Assembly: GCA_963702595.1 (NCBI GenBank)
Contig: CAVPDC010000013.1
Location: 62,001 to 126,000 of the forward strand
From: JALORV01 sp963702595
GTDB taxonomy: Bacteria > Pseudomonadota > Gammaproteobacteria > Burkholderiales > Burkholderiaceae_F
Length of the DNA: 64,000 bases
Direction of reading: 5' to 3'
Part shown: piece by piece, positions 27,364-35,919 of the stretch
How the letters are laid out: the number at the start of each line of letters is the position of its first letter
How positions within the stretch are numbered: the stretch's first letter is position 1
Program-made: the position numbers and the translations under genes
Notes under the pieces: generated by a model
Told to the model about the DNA's origin: nothing
What the model saw: the letters and a program-made list of their open reading frames with translations, nothing else
Databases searched by the model: none

Positions 27364-27993
27364 GGGCGTTCTGGTGGCGTGATCGATCTTCAAGCGTAGC
27401 AGCGCGTGCGAGGGCTCAGCGCCGTCCCGGGCTGAGCACGGCCTTCCCCGCCAGGCTCGCCGTCGTGCCCGGCAAATGTTGCATGAGTACGCATCGCCAT
27501 GCGGAGCGCGGCTTTCCCAGCGGCTGTTCATGCGACTGAAGAACGCTCGTGAGTTCAATGGCGAGATCGTGCCAGCGAGTGATGACCGCACTGCGGGAGC
27601 CACGTGGATTCAGACTGCTCTTAGAGAGTTGGCTGACAGGTTCCAACGGTGACGGCGAGTTCCTTGCGAGGCTTAAGGTCCTAGCCGGTCGATGTGAGCA
27701 GGTCCTCCACGGCTTCGGAAATCGCGGCAACTCGACCCGTTAACCCAATGTTCTTTCATGGATTTATGCATCATAACTACTTATTGGTACGGACTTGTAC
27801 TAATAAGTATCTTTTGATACTTATCGGTTATACTAGCAACCGAGTCGTACACATCATGTGTTTTGTGCTCGACGCGTCCGACTTGCAGTCCCCATGAAGC
27901 GACACGACACCGACGAACTTTTCGACGGTCGCTGAGCGTGCTAGCGGGACTGTTTGTTGTTGGATTCCTGCCCTTAGCCATGGAGCTACAAAA
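27364..27993. other. 630-bp spacer without a supported gene
   Basis: Short open frames here have no recognisable content. The left part (to about 27720) has the local GC level. From about 27735 to 27870 it is clearly AT-rich and dense in inverted repeats (see the entry at 27779-27824, and ACACATCATGTGT at 27850-27862). It probably carries the promoter and control region of the DUF4397 gene and the scar of an older insertion or loss. Confidence 0.6.
27779..27824. repeat. Overlapping, mutually exclusive inverted repeats
   Basis: Hairpin A pairs ACTTATT-g-GTAC (27779-27790) with GTAC-t-AATAAGT (27797-27808). Hairpin B pairs ATAAGTATC (27803-27811) with GATACTTAT (27816-27824) around a TTTT loop. 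They share 27803-27808, so only one can form at a time. A TATACT box follows at 27829-27834. This can be a cluster of operator half-sites (ATAAGT/ACTTAT) or an RNA switch in a leader; no product can be named. Confidence 0.55.
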
Positions 27994-29394
27994 ATGATTA
28001 CTCGACGAATATTCAGTGCTGCGTTGATCGGTGCCGCTGTAACCCTCGCGGGTTGCGGAAGTGACGACGACGTGTTGCCATCAGCGACGCAGGCGCAACT
28101 GCGCGCGGTCCATGCCTCGGCCGACACACCCGCGGTCGATGTCTATATCAATGGCAGTCGCGCACTTCAGAACGTCACTTTCGGTGCGGCGTCGGCCTTC
28201 AGCGCAGTCGCACCTGGGAACACGCGGGTACAGGTCACCCTTGCCGGCCAGGCGGCCAGCACGGCGCCGATCGACGTCACCGCGCCACTCACCGCTGGAC
28301 GCGACTACACCGCCATCGCGATCGGCAGCGGCAGCACCGGAGCAACGCGCCTACAGGCCGTTCTGGTTGACGACGCCGGTGCGGCACCTGCAGCAGGTCA
28401 GGTAAAGCTGCGCGTCGTGCATGGCGCGCCGGCCGTGCCCGCCGTCGACATCTTCGTGACCGCCCCGGGCGCCGCATTGCCGTCGGCGCCGACAATCGCT
28501 GCCCTGTCATTCGCCCAGCAAGCGCCCGCCGCGACCGCCGCCGCGCTGTCAGTGCCCGCAGGGAACTACCAGATCCGTGTGCGGGTGACGGGTCAGACGG
28601 CCATCGCCTACGACTCGGGCACGGTTGCACTTGCCGCCGGCAGTGACATCGTGGTGGTGGCAGTGCCGGAGACCGGACCAAGCCTGTCACCGGTCCAGTT
28701 GCTTCTCGCACCGAAGGGCGGCTCGGCCGCCTTTGCGAAGGATGCACGCGCAGCCCTTCGTGTCGCGCACTTTTCGCCGAACGTGCCCGCCGTCGACGTC
28801 TTCCTGAAGGCTCCTGGTGCGGCCAACGACGTTTCCAATCGCGCACTCGCCGGTGTCACCTTCCCCACAGATTCCGGGTATCTCGACCTGACGGCCGCCA
28901 CGTACGACGCGTCGGTCGCACTGGCCGGCTCGCTGGTTGGCGTGATTGAGCTGAACGGCGCGGCGCTCGCCCGCGGCACGAGCACCAGCGTCTTCGCGAT
29001 CGGTCTGCTGAACGGCGTCGGCAACCAGGCACTGCGCCTCGCGGCTTATGCAGACAACCGCAGCGCCGTCGCCGGCAAGGCCAAGGTGCGCGTGATTCAC
29101 CTTGCGCCGGACGCGCCCGCCGTTGACGTCGTTGTCCTTGCGAACGGAGCGATTGCCGCGCGCCCGGTAACCAACATCGCCTTCCCCAACGCGACCGCGA
29201 CGCCTCTGGAACTCGATCCAGGAACCTACACGCTCGGCATCGTCCCGACCGGCGCAACCACGCCGGTCCTGCCCACTGCTGCGGGCGTCGGCGTCACGCT
29301 CGCCGCCGGCGATGTGAAAACGATCGTCGCGATCGGCACGCTGGCCACGCCCGGCGCACAGCCATTTCAGTTGAAGGTGCTTGACGACAAGTAG
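27994..29394 (+). CDS. DUF4397 four-repeat lipoprotein
   Basis: 466 residues. A lipoprotein signal (MITRRIFSAALIGAAVTLAGC, lipobox LAGC, followed by GSDDD) leads into four tandem DUF4397 modules of roughly 110 residues. Each starts with a variant of one motif: LRAVHASADTPAVDVYI, LRVVHGAPAVPAVDIFV, LRVAHFSPNVPAVDVFL and VRVIHLAPDAPAVDVVV. The family is built of beta-rich, adhesion-like modules of unknown function. Asp after the lipid Cys is not adjacent (GSD), so outer-membrane sorting is likely. It lies 64 bp upstream of a secreted fasciclin protein, and the two may form a surface set. Confidence 0.85.
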   Translation: MITRRIFSAALIGAAVTLAGCGSDDDVLPSATQAQLRAVHASADTPAVDVYINGSRALQNVTFGAASAFSAVAPGNTRVQVTLAGQAASTAPIDVTAPLTAGRDYTAIAIGSGSTGATRLQAVLVDDAGAAPAAGQVKLRVVHGAPAVPAVDIFVTAPGAALPSAPTIAALSFAQQAPAATAAALSVPAGNYQIRVRVTGQTAIAYDSGTVALAAGSDIVVVAVPETGPSLSPVQLLLAPKGGSAAFAKDARAALRVAHFSPNVPAVDVFLKAPGAANDVSNRALAGVTFPTDSGYLDLTAATYDASVALAGSLVGVIELNGAALARGTSTSVFAIGLLNGVGNQALRLAAYADNRSAVAGKAKVRVIHLAPDAPAVDVVVLANGAIAARPVTNIAFPNATATPLELDPGTYTLGIVPTGATTPVLPTAAGVGVTLAAGDVKTIVAIGTLATPGAQPFQLKVLDDK

Positions 29395-29458
29395 GCGCCA
29401 TTGACTTCTCCCCGTGCGCGTCCCGTGCACGGGATTGTCTTGCCCACAGGAGTTACTC

Positions 29459-29917
29459 ATGAAGAAGATGTTGTTTGCCATTGCCGCCTCGACGGTGCTG
29501 TCGGCGTCCGCGTTCGCCAAGGACATTGTGGACACCGCCGTTTCCGCAGGCAGCTTCAACACGCTGGCTGCCGCGCTGAAGGCGGCCGATCTGGTGACTA
29601 CGCTGAAGGGCCCCGGCCCGTTCACCGTGTTTGCGCCGACGGACGCCGCGTTTGCCAAGATCCCGAAGGACCAGCTCGATGCATTGCTCAAGGACAAGCC
29701 GAAGCTCGTCGCCGTGCTGACATACCACGTGGTGCCCGGCAAGGTGCTCGCGAAGGACGTGAAGTCCGGCATGGTCAAGACGGTGCAGGGGCAGTCGTTG
29801 AACATCAAGGTCGACGGCGGCAAGGTTATGGTCGACAACGCAACGGTGACCAAGACCGACGTCATGGCCGACAACGGCGTCATCCACGTCATCGACACGG
29901 TGCTGATGCCCAAGTAA
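29459..29917 (+). CDS. Secreted single fasciclin (FAS1) domain protein
   Basis: 152 residues with a signal peptide (MKKMLFAIAASTVLSASAFA) and one FAS1 domain. The two conserved boxes are GPFTVFAPTDAAFAKIP and GVIHVIDTVLMP, with the central YHVVPGKVL. FAS1 domains mediate adhesion or bind small ligands. The AGGAG at 29448-29452 supports the ATG at 29459. A small CCCGTGCACGGG palindrome (29422-29433) lies in the gap to the DUF4397 gene. Confidence 0.92.
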   Translation: MKKMLFAIAASTVLSASAFAKDIVDTAVSAGSFNTLAAALKAADLVTTLKGPGPFTVFAPTDAAFAKIPKDQLDALLKDKPKLVAVLTYHVVPGKVLAKDVKSGMVKTVQGQSLNIKVDGGKVMVDNATVTKTDVMADNGVIHVIDTVLMPK

Positions 29918-30070
29918 CGCGTGTTGCGCGCAAACTGACGGATGTGCTGCGTCCCGGAGACGCGGCGCATCCGCCGGGTGCCGCGCCAACGCGCCCTTTT
30001 CCTCGTGACCGTCTTAAAAAAACAAACAAACACGTCTCCAAGGTTCCGTGCGGAACGAGCAATCGACACG

Positions 30071-30475
30071 ATGAACGAACCGTCCACGGCTTCGGAAACG
30101 CCATCACCCGGACTCACCGTCCTGTATGACGGCGCCTGCCCGCTGTGCCGGCGGGAGATCGCGCTCTACCGTGGCGGGTGCGGGGACGTAGCGTTGCGCT
30201 TTGCCGACGTCAGCGATGACGCCGTCGCACTGCCACCCGGCCTGACGCGCGATGCAGCTCTGGCGCGCTTTCATGTGCAACGGGCCGACGGCCAGATCGT
30301 GAGCGGTGCGCAAGCATTCCTGGCGCTGTGGTCGGTGCTGCCGGGCTGGCGATGGCTGGCGCGGGTAGGCCGTGTTCCTGGCATCGCCCGGTTGATAGAA
30401 CACACCTACCGCGGCTTCTTGGTCTTTCGGCCCGCACTGCAGCGATGGGTAAAACGACTGGATCAGCGCGCCTGA
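30071..30475 (+). CDS. DCC-family thiol-disulfide oxidoreductase-like protein (DUF393)
   Basis: 134 residues starting MNEPSTASETPSPG and then the defining motif VLYDGACPLCRREIALYR (D-G-x-C-x-x-C) near residue 20. This small family is predicted to have a thioredoxin-like redox fold. The rest contains LARFHVQRADGQIVSGAQAF and a C-terminal amphipathic part. It follows the fasciclin gene after 153 bp with no clear ribosome site. Redox partner unknown. Confidence 0.85.
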   Translation: MNEPSTASETPSPGLTVLYDGACPLCRREIALYRGGCGDVALRFADVSDDAVALPPGLTRDAALARFHVQRADGQIVSGAQAFLALWSVLPGWRWLARVGRVPGIARLIEHTYRGFLVFRPALQRWVKRLDQRA

Positions 30476-30546
30476 ACCAACCTGCAAGGTCGCGATGTCA
30501 GCCTGGCGGGCGCGGTGGTTGATCGGGAGTAGCTAACGTCTCGCGG

Positions 30547-31533
30547 CTATCGCAATGACTGCAGTACCTGGCTCGCCAGACGCCTGCCGCTAAGCCAGGC
30601 ACCTTCGACCTTCCCGCCATTGAGCCAGTCACCGCACAGGCCAACACCATCGCCGGCATGCCAGACGCAACCCAGATCTATGGTCGGCGCGGTGTCGGCG
30701 TAGCGCCAGCGGTGGGCTGTCCACGCTAGCGACGCAGCGCCCCCCAGCTGGCTGAACGCACGCAGAAGCTCAGCTGCGACAGCGCTGGGGTCCACTTCCA
30801 GATGCTCCTCGCTCCATTCCGCGCTGGCATGCAGCAGCCACGTCTCTGGTCCGCAGCGCCCTGGTTTGCTGCTGTCGCGGGCGATCCAGCGCAATGGGCC
30901 TTCGTTGACAAAGGCAGCATCGAAGGGCAGATCAACCTCAGCGGGGAAGCGCATCATCAGAGCCCAGCAACCCCGCATGGTCGCGCTTCCGGCGAGCGCC
31001 GCGAGTTCCGGGGTCGGTTGCTCCAGCAAGGTCACGGCCTGCGGTGCGGGTACAGCAACCAGGACAGCGTCGAAGCATTGAGTGAGCCAACCGTGTTCCG
31101 CGGACCGCAACTGCCAGCCCTCCTTACGGCGCTTCAACTCCAGGACGTGGGTTTGAGGACTGACGGTCAGCGCGTCCGCCATGTAACGGGCGGGCGCCGT
31201 CATCAGCGGAAAGCCGACGAAGCGCTCGACTGCCGGATCCGGGCTGCGGGACGACGCGCTGCCAAGAACCCGCAAGCGGGGATTCCACTGTCGAGCGACC
31301 CCCGCCTGAATCCAGCCTGTTAATTCGGAAACGAAAGCGGGGTGGCGAGCCGTGAAATACTGGGCACCGTGGTCGCATTGCCAGTCCTCGCCCCGCCGAG
31401 TGCTCATACGGCCGGCCGGGCCGCGGCTCTTTTCGAACAGGCTGACCTCTAAGCCGCCCTGCTGCAGCGCTGCGGCGCAGGACAGGCCGGCGATACCCGC
31501 GCCGATTATGGCAACGTGAGGCGACGGGGTCAT
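30547..31533 (-). CDS. FAD-dependent oxidoreductase, renalase-like
   Basis: 328 residues with an N-terminal FAD fold: VAIIGAGIAGLSCAAAL (dinucleotide motif), EVSLFEKSRGPAGRMSTRR, and the C-terminal FAD-contact region LGLCGDWL-type segment (here VGLCGDWLNGGKVEGAWLSG). The overall pattern with CDHGAQYFTARHPAF matches bacterial renalase-like amine oxidases, which oxidise aberrant forms of NAD(P)H. ATG 31533 gives the normal N-terminus; an in-frame ATG seven codons upstream (MGPEKRE) is possible. It is divergent from an SRPBCC gene across 294 bp. Confidence 0.85.
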   Translation of the reverse strand: MTPSPHVAIIGAGIAGLSCAAALQQGGLEVSLFEKSRGPAGRMSTRRGEDWQCDHGAQYFTARHPAFVSELTGWIQAGVARQWNPRLRVLGSASSRSPDPAVERFVGFPLMTAPARYMADALTVSPQTHVLELKRRKEGWQLRSAEHGWLTQCFDAVLVAVPAPQAVTLLEQPTPELAALAGSATMRGCWALMMRFPAEVDLPFDAAFVNEGPLRWIARDSSKPGRCGPETWLLHASAEWSEEHLEVDPSAVAAELLRAFSQLGGAASLAWTAHRWRYADTAPTIDLGCVWHAGDGVGLCGDWLNGGKVEGAWLSGRRLASQVLQSLR

Positions 31534-31827
31534 CTCGCGTTTTTCAGGTCCCATACCGCGTTGATCGCTCCGTGCCCTCGACGCATTTGTACGGGACGCG
31601 TCGCGCAGCTCGTTCGGTGGCAAGGACCGCCATGAGCCATATTCCAGGATCGCGGAATGTCGGATCTTAAGGGACCGGGTCTACGTGACGCACTCCGTGC
31701 TCGGCGGGTCGACGCTACGCTGCCGCCTTCGCTGCGCACCTTAAGACTGTGCAAGGCACAGGGATCACAGCGTCCTGGCCGCAGTAACGTCGCTTTCATT
31801 GATCGCCGTCCGGGCTCCACCACTGCC

Positions 31828-32223
31828 ATGCTCCAGACCCGACTCGAATTGCCGACTTCAGCTGCAACCGCATGGCGCCTGCTGATCGACACTGAGACCT
31901 GGCCGCAGTGGGGACCCAGCGTACGGGCCGTCGACGCGCCAGAGCGTCTGATCGGACCGGGCTTGCGCGGTCGCGTACAGACCGTCGCGGGGTTCTGGCT
32001 GCCCTTTGAGATCACGCGTTGGCGCCCAGGCCGGGAATGGGCGTGGCATGTCGCAGGGTTCCCCGCGACTGGTCACATTGTCGAGCCGCTCGCTCCATCT
32101 CGCTGCCGCGTGACATTCAAGGTCCCGTCGTGGGCACCTTTTTACCTCCCCGTCTGCGGCGCGGCACTCCGCCGGCTGCAAGGCCTGGCAACAAAATTGG
32201 ACCAGGGGCAGCACCAGGGCTAA
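31828..32223 (+). CDS. SRPBCC (START/polyketide cyclase-like) family protein
   Basis: 131 residues, a single SRPBCC module: MLQTRLELPTSAATAWRLL, DTETWPQWGPSVRAVDAP, and FEITRWRPGREWAWHVAG. The fold makes a deep hydrophobic pocket for lipids or aromatics. Its stop overlaps the stop of the convergent SDR-SRPBCC gene by 4 bp, so the two mRNAs share 3' ends. The facing gene carries the same fold fused to an SDR domain, which suggests related ligands. Confidence 0.78.
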   Translation: MLQTRLELPTSAATAWRLLIDTETWPQWGPSVRAVDAPERLIGPGLRGRVQTVAGFWLPFEITRWRPGREWAWHVAGFPATGHIVEPLAPSRCRVTFKVPSWAPFYLPVCGAALRRLQGLATKLDQGQHQG

Positions 32224-33593
32224 GCGCCGAAGCGCTCGTCGATCTTCCGCGAGCGGTAGTCGAAGATCCGCTCCACGTCAGACCTCACTTTCCAGCCAGC
32301 GGCCGCGGCGCCGGCCCACCCACCCGGCAGGCGGTAGCGAACGGTATCGCGCATCAGCGTGCCAGCGCCCATCGGAATGAAGTCGTGCGTGTGATGCCAA
32401 AGCGAATACGGCCCCTTCGCCTGCAAGTCGACAAAGCGGCGGGGTGGGTCCCAGGCATCGATGCGCGTTTGCCATCCGATCGGAATGCCGTTGAGCTTTA
32501 GCCGGTAGTCGATCAGCGTGCCGGCCCCGATCTCGGGGGTCGACGTGCCAAGCACCCGAAAGGCCAGGAATGGCGGCGTGATCTCCTCGAGGTTGTTCAC
32601 TTCGCCGAAAAACGGCCAAACCGTCTCCGCGGGGTGCGGTAGCCATTGCTCCCAGGTCCGTTGCCAGGTCCCACCATGCAATGGCGCGAGCAGATCGTCG
32701 AGCGCGCGCTCGACGGTATCGAAATGGAACTGAAAACCCGACGTCCGCGTGCCCAAGGGCTCGATGCGCGTGCTACCCAGCACGATTTCCGCGCGCTCGC
32801 CGTACAGGGTGCGGATGACGATCGGGGGTACCGGAAGGTTTTCAATCACCCCGAGCGAGCGACACAACTCTGTCGTAAACCGACGATTAGTAACCGGACA
32901 CGGCGCCACGCCCTCCAGGACGCCTGACTCGGCGGAATCCAGCGCATGCATGAACAGCCGGACGATGTCGTCCAGATGTATCCAGCTCATCCATTGGCGG
33001 CCGCTGCCGAGCCGGCCAGCAGCGGACAGCCGGAACATCGGCAGCATTTCCGCGAGCGCACCGCCGGGGCGCGCCAGCACAATGCCCGTGCGCACGACTG
33101 GCACCCGTACGTCCGACCGACGCTCTGCCAGCGGACGAAGTTCAGCCTCCCAGGCCCTCACAACATCCGCCAGAAACCCTGACCCTCGCGCGCTGGCCGC
33201 CGTCAGCAATTCGTCGCCACGGTCGCCGTAGTAGCCGCTGGCCGAGCCCTGCACGAATGCGGTGACGCTGGCGCCGTGAGTCAGCGCAGCCTCAACCAGC
33301 CGCTGTGTGCCCTGGACGCGCGAGTCGCGGATCAACGCCTTCTTCGCGACCGTCCACCGTGCATCGGCGACGGGTTCGCCCGCCAGGTTCACGACCGCGT
33401 CAACGTCGCGCAAGGCGTCAGCAGGCACCTGGGTCGTGTGATCCCATGCATGGCATACCGCGGGAAACGGCAGCCGTCGCCGCGCTGTGCTGAGGTCGCG
33501 CACCAAGCAGACGAGGGTGTCGCCTCGAGCCACCAGCGCTTTGCCCAGCTCACGGCCGATCAGGCCGGTCGCGCCGGTTATCAGGATACGCAT
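32220..33593 (-). CDS. TIGR01777-type SDR epimerase fused to an SRPBCC domain
   Basis: 457 residues in two parts. Residues 1-300 form an NAD(P)-binding SDR of the YfcH/TIGR01777 group: ITGATGLIGRELGKAL, DAVVNLAGEPVADARWT, SASGYYGDRGDE, and VVRTGIVLARPGGAL with MSWIHLDDIVRLF. Residues 305-457 form an SRPBCC/START-like module: EQWLPHPAETVWPFFGEVNN, PPFLAFRVLGTSTPEIG, and PRRFVDLQAKGPYSLWHHTH. Standalone YfcH has about 297 residues. The fusion hints that a lipophilic ligand is handed between the two modules. The ATG at 33593 begins MRILITGATG. No ligand can be named. Confidence 0.87.
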   Translation of the reverse strand: MRILITGATGLIGRELGKALVARGDTLVCLVRDLSTARRRLPFPAVCHAWDHTTQVPADALRDVDAVVNLAGEPVADARWTVAKKALIRDSRVQGTQRLVEAALTHGASVTAFVQGSASGYYGDRGDELLTAASARGSGFLADVVRAWEAELRPLAERRSDVRVPVVRTGIVLARPGGALAEMLPMFRLSAAGRLGSGRQWMSWIHLDDIVRLFMHALDSAESGVLEGVAPCPVTNRRFTTELCRSLGVIENLPVPPIVIRTLYGERAEIVLGSTRIEPLGTRTSGFQFHFDTVERALDDLLAPLHGGTWQRTWEQWLPHPAETVWPFFGEVNNLEEITPPFLAFRVLGTSTPEIGAGTLIDYRLKLNGIPIGWQTRIDAWDPPRRFVDLQAKGPYSLWHHTHDFIPMGAGTLMRDTVRYRLPGGWAGAAAAGWKVRSDVERIFDYRSRKIDERFGA

Positions 33594-33839
33594 GCGTTTT
33601 CCTCGACCGAGAACGTAAGGGCTCGACCGTTTGCGCACATGCCGCAGCGGTCAGGGCATGAATTGAAACACCAGTGTTGGCTCAGCGCAGCGATAGGAAA
33701 TGCACTCTCTGCCACATCAGGCGAATTGACATCTCGCTCCTGCGGCGGACGGATTGGTGGTGTCCCACCACTGGCTGTGGCCGGAGGGCCGTAGACTGTT
33801 CGTGCATTGACAAGGCACTCGAAACATCGGGAAGACTCA

Positions 33840-34454
33840 ATGAAGTTTGTCGCTACAGTCCTCGCAAGCGTCGCACTTGGCCTATCTTGTTCAATGGCCA
33901 GCGCAATTGAAGAACCAAAGTACACCGTGGTACGCCAGTACGACGGTTTCGAGATCCGCGAGTACGCACCGTACCTCGTTGCTGAAGTCGTCGTGCCCGG
34001 CCCGTCCGAGGAGGCGGGCAACCAAGGCTTCCGAATCCTGGCGGGTTATATCTTTGGAAAGAACAAGGGCGAGCGGAAGATTGCGATGACCGCGCCGGTT
34101 GCGCAAGCGGCTGCGCCCGCCAAGATAGAGATGACCGCGCCGGTGACCCAGGCCGCTGTCAGTGGCGGGTACGTCGTGCAATTCTCGATGCCCGGCGAGT
34201 ACACACTCGAGACGTTGCCCGAACCCTTGGACCCTCAGGTCAAACTCAAGGAAGTTCCGGGTGGCCGTTTCGCCGTGATCCGCTACTCGGGCACGTGGTC
34301 CGAGCGCAACTACAAGGAGCACCTCGAGAAGCTGGAGCGAGGTGTCGAGGCAGCAGGGCTGCGTACAACGGGTAGCCCGATCTACTCCCGCTACAACGCC
34401 CCATTTGTGCCCTGGTTCATGCGACGCAATGAGATATGGCTGAAGCTAGTTTGA
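33840..34454 (+). CDS. Exported SOUL heme-binding family protein
   Basis: 204 residues with a signal peptide (MKFVATVLASVALGLSCSMASA) followed by a SOUL/HBP domain: YTVVRQYDGFEIREYAPYLVAEV, RKIAMTAPVAQ and its repeat EMTAPVTQ, then GGRFAVIRYSGTW, and SRYNAPFVPWFMRRNEIWL at the end. SOUL proteins bind heme or porphyrins in eukaryotes; in bacteria they are often exported and poorly characterised. It stands alone with 246 bp upstream. Confidence 0.9.
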   Translation: MKFVATVLASVALGLSCSMASAIEEPKYTVVRQYDGFEIREYAPYLVAEVVVPGPSEEAGNQGFRILAGYIFGKNKGERKIAMTAPVAQAAAPAKIEMTAPVTQAAVSGGYVVQFSMPGEYTLETLPEPLDPQVKLKEVPGGRFAVIRYSGTWSERNYKEHLEKLERGVEAAGLRTTGSPIYSRYNAPFVPWFMRRNEIWLKLV

Positions 34455-34573
34455 TCGAACTTCGACAGAAGTCGGACGAACAGGGGGGCCCGGACGTCAG
34501 TCGTGCATGCGCACGAAATTGAGCAACTGCTGAGCCTAAGGACTGGCGGAAGCGCACGCCCTGCCGAACAGAG

Positions 34574-35743
34574 CTAGATGGCGGCTGGACGGTCCGGCTG
34601 CGAGTGCACGATCCAGAACGGCCGTGGACGATGCTCGCAGTAGCTGCGCATCTTGAGGTCGGCAAATCGCGCGACACGCGGACGGACCGCGAGGTTCGTC
34701 GTCACGAGCTGCGGCGAGTTGTCTTCGCTTTCGACGATATAGCCGTGCCCGTAGGGCTTGAGCACGACATTGCCGCTGATGCGCACATGGCGCGATCCAA
34801 CTGTGACGATGCCGCGCTGGTAGGAGTCGCGCACGAGGCATCCGCTGACGGAACTCTCGGGCGCGTCGCCGTTGTTGTGCCAATGCAGCGGATAGCGCCC
34901 GGGCCGGTTGAACTGGCCCATGCGGCGAAACTCGACTCCGCTGAAGCGGCCGATGGCGCGCCGCCCAACTTGTCCCGCCTCGAGCGAACCTGCGATCAGG
35001 CAGTAGCCGCCCTGGCTCGCGCGCTCGGATTCCTCGCAGCCCTGCACGACGATATTGCGCTCGAGCAGGACCGCCTTGGCAATCGAGCCCGGCAGCGCGT
35101 GCTGCATCGGCGCGTGCTGCCCATGGTGACGGTGGGACACGGCGCGATCGAGCGACAGCGTCATGCAGTCGCCCCCGACCTCCGCGATGCAGCGTTCTTC
35201 GACCAGCGCGTGATCCTGGCCGGATGCGACGGCGATCCGCTCGCCGGCCCGCCAGTCGACGGGCTGCGCAAGTCGCAACAGATTGTGGCCGGGCGCAATG
35301 GAGGCACCCAGCGGCACCCAGGAGGCACGCTGCGCGCCATGCAGATCGATCGTGCCGCCGTCGAGCGCTGCAAGAAACTTGCTGCCAAGCCGAGGATGCG
35401 GCGCGCTGGTCTCGCGCGCGCAGAGCGTGATCGTCAGTCGCTGCCGAAACGCCTGGTCGAGGGTGCCGGCAGCCAGGCGACCGGCGCCGCGCACGAGTAT
35501 CCAGCCCGCCCGCACCCGCGTGTCGCGGGCGGCGACGAGAAGCGTGCCTTCAATCTCGAGGCTGGCAACGTCGATGTCCTGATCAAGCACGACGGTCCGG
35601 CCGGCCTCGATGCGGATGGACTCGCCCTCGACTGGCGTCTTGCCATCCCAGGTCGCCGGGTCTGACCACAGCAACGCACCCTCAGGAAACACCTCGATCG
35701 GTGCAGGGGGTGCGCCAGCGGCCGGAAACTCGAGAAAGCCCAT
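34574..35743 (-). CDS. G8-domain / right-handed beta-helix protein
   Basis: 389 residues without a signal peptide. The N-terminal half (about 20-140) is a G8 domain: LLWSDPATWDGKTPVEGES, then IRIEAGRTVVLDQDIDVASLE, a pattern best known from eukaryotic CEMIP/TMEM2 and PKHD1L1. The second half contains beta-helix elements such as RRMGQFNRPGRYPLHWHNNG, SVSGCLVRDSYQRGIVTVGS and RHVRISGNVVLKPYGHGY. Known G8 proteins are much longer and secreted, so this may be a truncated or rearranged copy. It has no ribosome site and lies between the SOUL gene and the end of lpdA, with 176 bp to lpdA. Activity on glycans is possible but not shown. Confidence 0.72.
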   Translation of the reverse strand: MGFLEFPAAGAPPAPIEVFPEGALLWSDPATWDGKTPVEGESIRIEAGRTVVLDQDIDVASLEIEGTLLVAARDTRVRAGWILVRGAGRLAAGTLDQAFRQRLTITLCARETSAPHPRLGSKFLAALDGGTIDLHGAQRASWVPLGASIAPGHNLLRLAQPVDWRAGERIAVASGQDHALVEERCIAEVGGDCMTLSLDRAVSHRHHGQHAPMQHALPGSIAKAVLLERNIVVQGCEESERASQGGYCLIAGSLEAGQVGRRAIGRFSGVEFRRMGQFNRPGRYPLHWHNNGDAPESSVSGCLVRDSYQRGIVTVGSRHVRISGNVVLKPYGHGYIVESEDNSPQLVTTNLAVRPRVARFADLKMRSYCEHRPRPFWIVHSQPDRPAAI

Positions 35744-35919
35744 CGGTGGAGGTGCGTACGCCCTGTGTTCTTGAAGCCCGGTGGAAATTCGCCGAGCAGA
35801 ACTCGCAGGTTACGGCCGCCTCGTTAGGCGTCAATCGCGCTCCTCGCATCCGGATGGATGACGACCCTGCACAGGCCGCCAACCGACGCCAATTTGCCGC
35901 TTCAAGCGCGCCGCCCGCC

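Noticed and set aside
27416..27730. A 104-codon open frame on the minus strand between rpiA and the DUF4397 gene
   Set aside because: No ribosome site and no domain-like pattern; read as noncoding.
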